A stretch of 23,153 nucleotides of DNA, from the NCBI GenBank assembly GCA_009699795.1, contig WLNK01000007.1, positions 1 to 23,153 of the forward strand. Reading direction: 5' to 3'. Shown piece after piece: positions 22,701 to 23,153 of the stretch (its first letter is position 1; each line of letters opens with the position of its first letter). The notes below the pieces were generated by a model. The model was not told where the DNA came from and made no database searches. It saw nothing but the letters and a program-made list of their open reading frames with translations. Made by a program: the position numbers and the translations under genes. Origin of the DNA: Actinomycetota bacterium. Its GTDB lineage: Bacteria > Actinomycetota > Actinomycetes > Nanopelagicales > Nanopelagicaceae.

Positions 22701-23153
22701 GGACGAAAGAGTATCAGCGAGTGAAATTTATTCTCATGATGGAATTAAAGATTCACTCACGCATCTAGCCGCACCTCCTTATTTCTATGAAAATTTACGC
22801 CGAGAGATTGCAAGTTCTGCAAGAACCGGTAAGCCAATTTCAATAATTAAATTCATTATAAAAAGTGATGGATCTCGGTATGAAGAATCCATATTGAGTT
22901 TTGCTGATTTACTCATGAAAAGCTTTCGCCAAGAGGATCTCATCGCGCGCATGGGGCAATTGGAGTTCACACTTCTAATTCGTGAAAATGAAGAACTTGC
23001 AGCCCAACTTAGCCGCAGGTTCATAAGTTCGTGGGCGCTTCTTGGGAGCAAAACGATTACCCCAAGTTATGCATTTGTTACCTACAGTAATAATGAAGGC
23101 GCACTTGCGCTGCTCGAGCGATTGGATTATTTCGAACCAATTACTCCATCGTT
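22699..23153 (+). CDS. Degenerate GGDEF-like protein, 3' part beyond window
   Basis: An uninterrupted frame runs from the ATG at 22699 (or a TTG at 22681) to the window edge, 151 codons. Residues 14-94 follow the diguanylate-cyclase fold: DSLTHLAAPPYFYENLRREIASSARTG stands for the usual D-x-LTGLPNR helix and signature, then strand PISIIKFII, helix SILSFADLLMKSFRQEDLIAR and the active loop MGQLEF (85-90) in place of GGDEF, followed by TLLI. The GG and the catalytic Asp are lost, and the metal Asp of the first strand is not seen, so c-di-GMP synthesis is very unlikely. The protein may bind a nucleotide or act as a scaffold. After residue 110 there is a further ferredoxin-like stretch. The start codons of this gene and the membrane protein overlap. 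Confidence 0.75.
   Translation, partial: MDERVSASEIYSHDGIKDSLTHLAAPPYFYENLRREIASSARTGKPISIIKFIIKSDGSRYEESILSFADLLMKSFRQEDLIARMGQLEFTLLIRENEELAAQLSRRFISSWALLGSKTITPSYAFVTYSNNEGALALLERLDYFEPITPS

Noticed and set aside
22785..23051. Minus-strand open frame near the window end
   Set aside because: It is antisense to the GGDEF-like gene, whose plus-strand translation shows a real fold. The minus-strand translation is Ser/Arg-rich and featureless.

Overview
The window reads as a chromosome segment from a small-genome, low-GC actinobacterium. The evidence for Actinobacteria is the set of hallmark genes: a WhiB7-type Fe-S regulator, a SigR/RsrA-type redox sigma and anti-sigma pair, a fused 2-oxoglutarate decarboxylase (Kgd), a DUF2342 metallohydrolase-like protein, DUF5679, a YlbL-type Lon-domain protease and a UPF0182 membrane protein. 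Base composition looks AT-rich for the phylum, genes overlap or nearly touch, and nickel superoxide dismutase is present. Together these suggest a free-living aquatic lineage such as the freshwater acI / Nanopelagicales group, but that assignment is inference. I see no prophage, insertion sequence, CRISPR array or defence island. This is mostly core genome, with several locally odd details.

Bases 1-9427 hold a block whose gene order matches, from memory, the Mycobacterium tuberculosis Rv3197A-Rv3193c region. It runs whiB7 (3' end only), an ABC1/AarF-type kinase, an orphan ThiF-like protein, DUF5679 zinc ribbon, a YgjP-type metallopeptidase and DUF2342 (all on minus after whiB7). Then, divergently on plus, come a small one-TM protein, a YlbL-like serine protease that appears to lack its PDZ domain, and a 935-residue UPF0182 protein. 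An initiator tRNA-fMet with a long terminator follows.

Bases 9726-15166 are a minus-strand operon, transcribed aroA - rsgA - hisN - copA, joined by a 4-base overlap, a 22-base gap and a 2-base gap. It combines shikimate synthesis, ribosome maturation, histidine synthesis and copper export. Divergent from it, 15232-16632 is a plus-strand operon of sigR-like ECF sigma factor, rsrA-like zinc anti-sigma factor with an unusual C-terminal extension, and a hotdog thioesterase.

Bases 16629-17443 carry the nickel-SOD pair: sodN on minus and its maturation protease sodX divergently on plus. Both flanks are convergent overlaps of exactly 4 bases built on a shared TTAA (thioesterase/sodN and sodX/kgd), leaving no room for terminators. 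Kgd fills 17440-21198. The last part contains an SDR-family protein whose catalytic serine position seems to be alanine, a four-TM membrane protein whose 3' end is partly tandem-duplicated, and a degenerate GGDEF-like gene that runs off the window. That last gene shares a CATG with the membrane protein, so the two start codons overlap divergently.

Themes linking the genes are oxidative and thiol stress (WhiB7-type Fe-S regulator, SigR/RsrA, NiSOD, copper ATPase) and central carbon metabolism (Kgd). No intergenic stretch exceeds 300 bases. The longest are 3837-4081, 5441-5556, 9428-9725 and 21199-21453, and each is described below.
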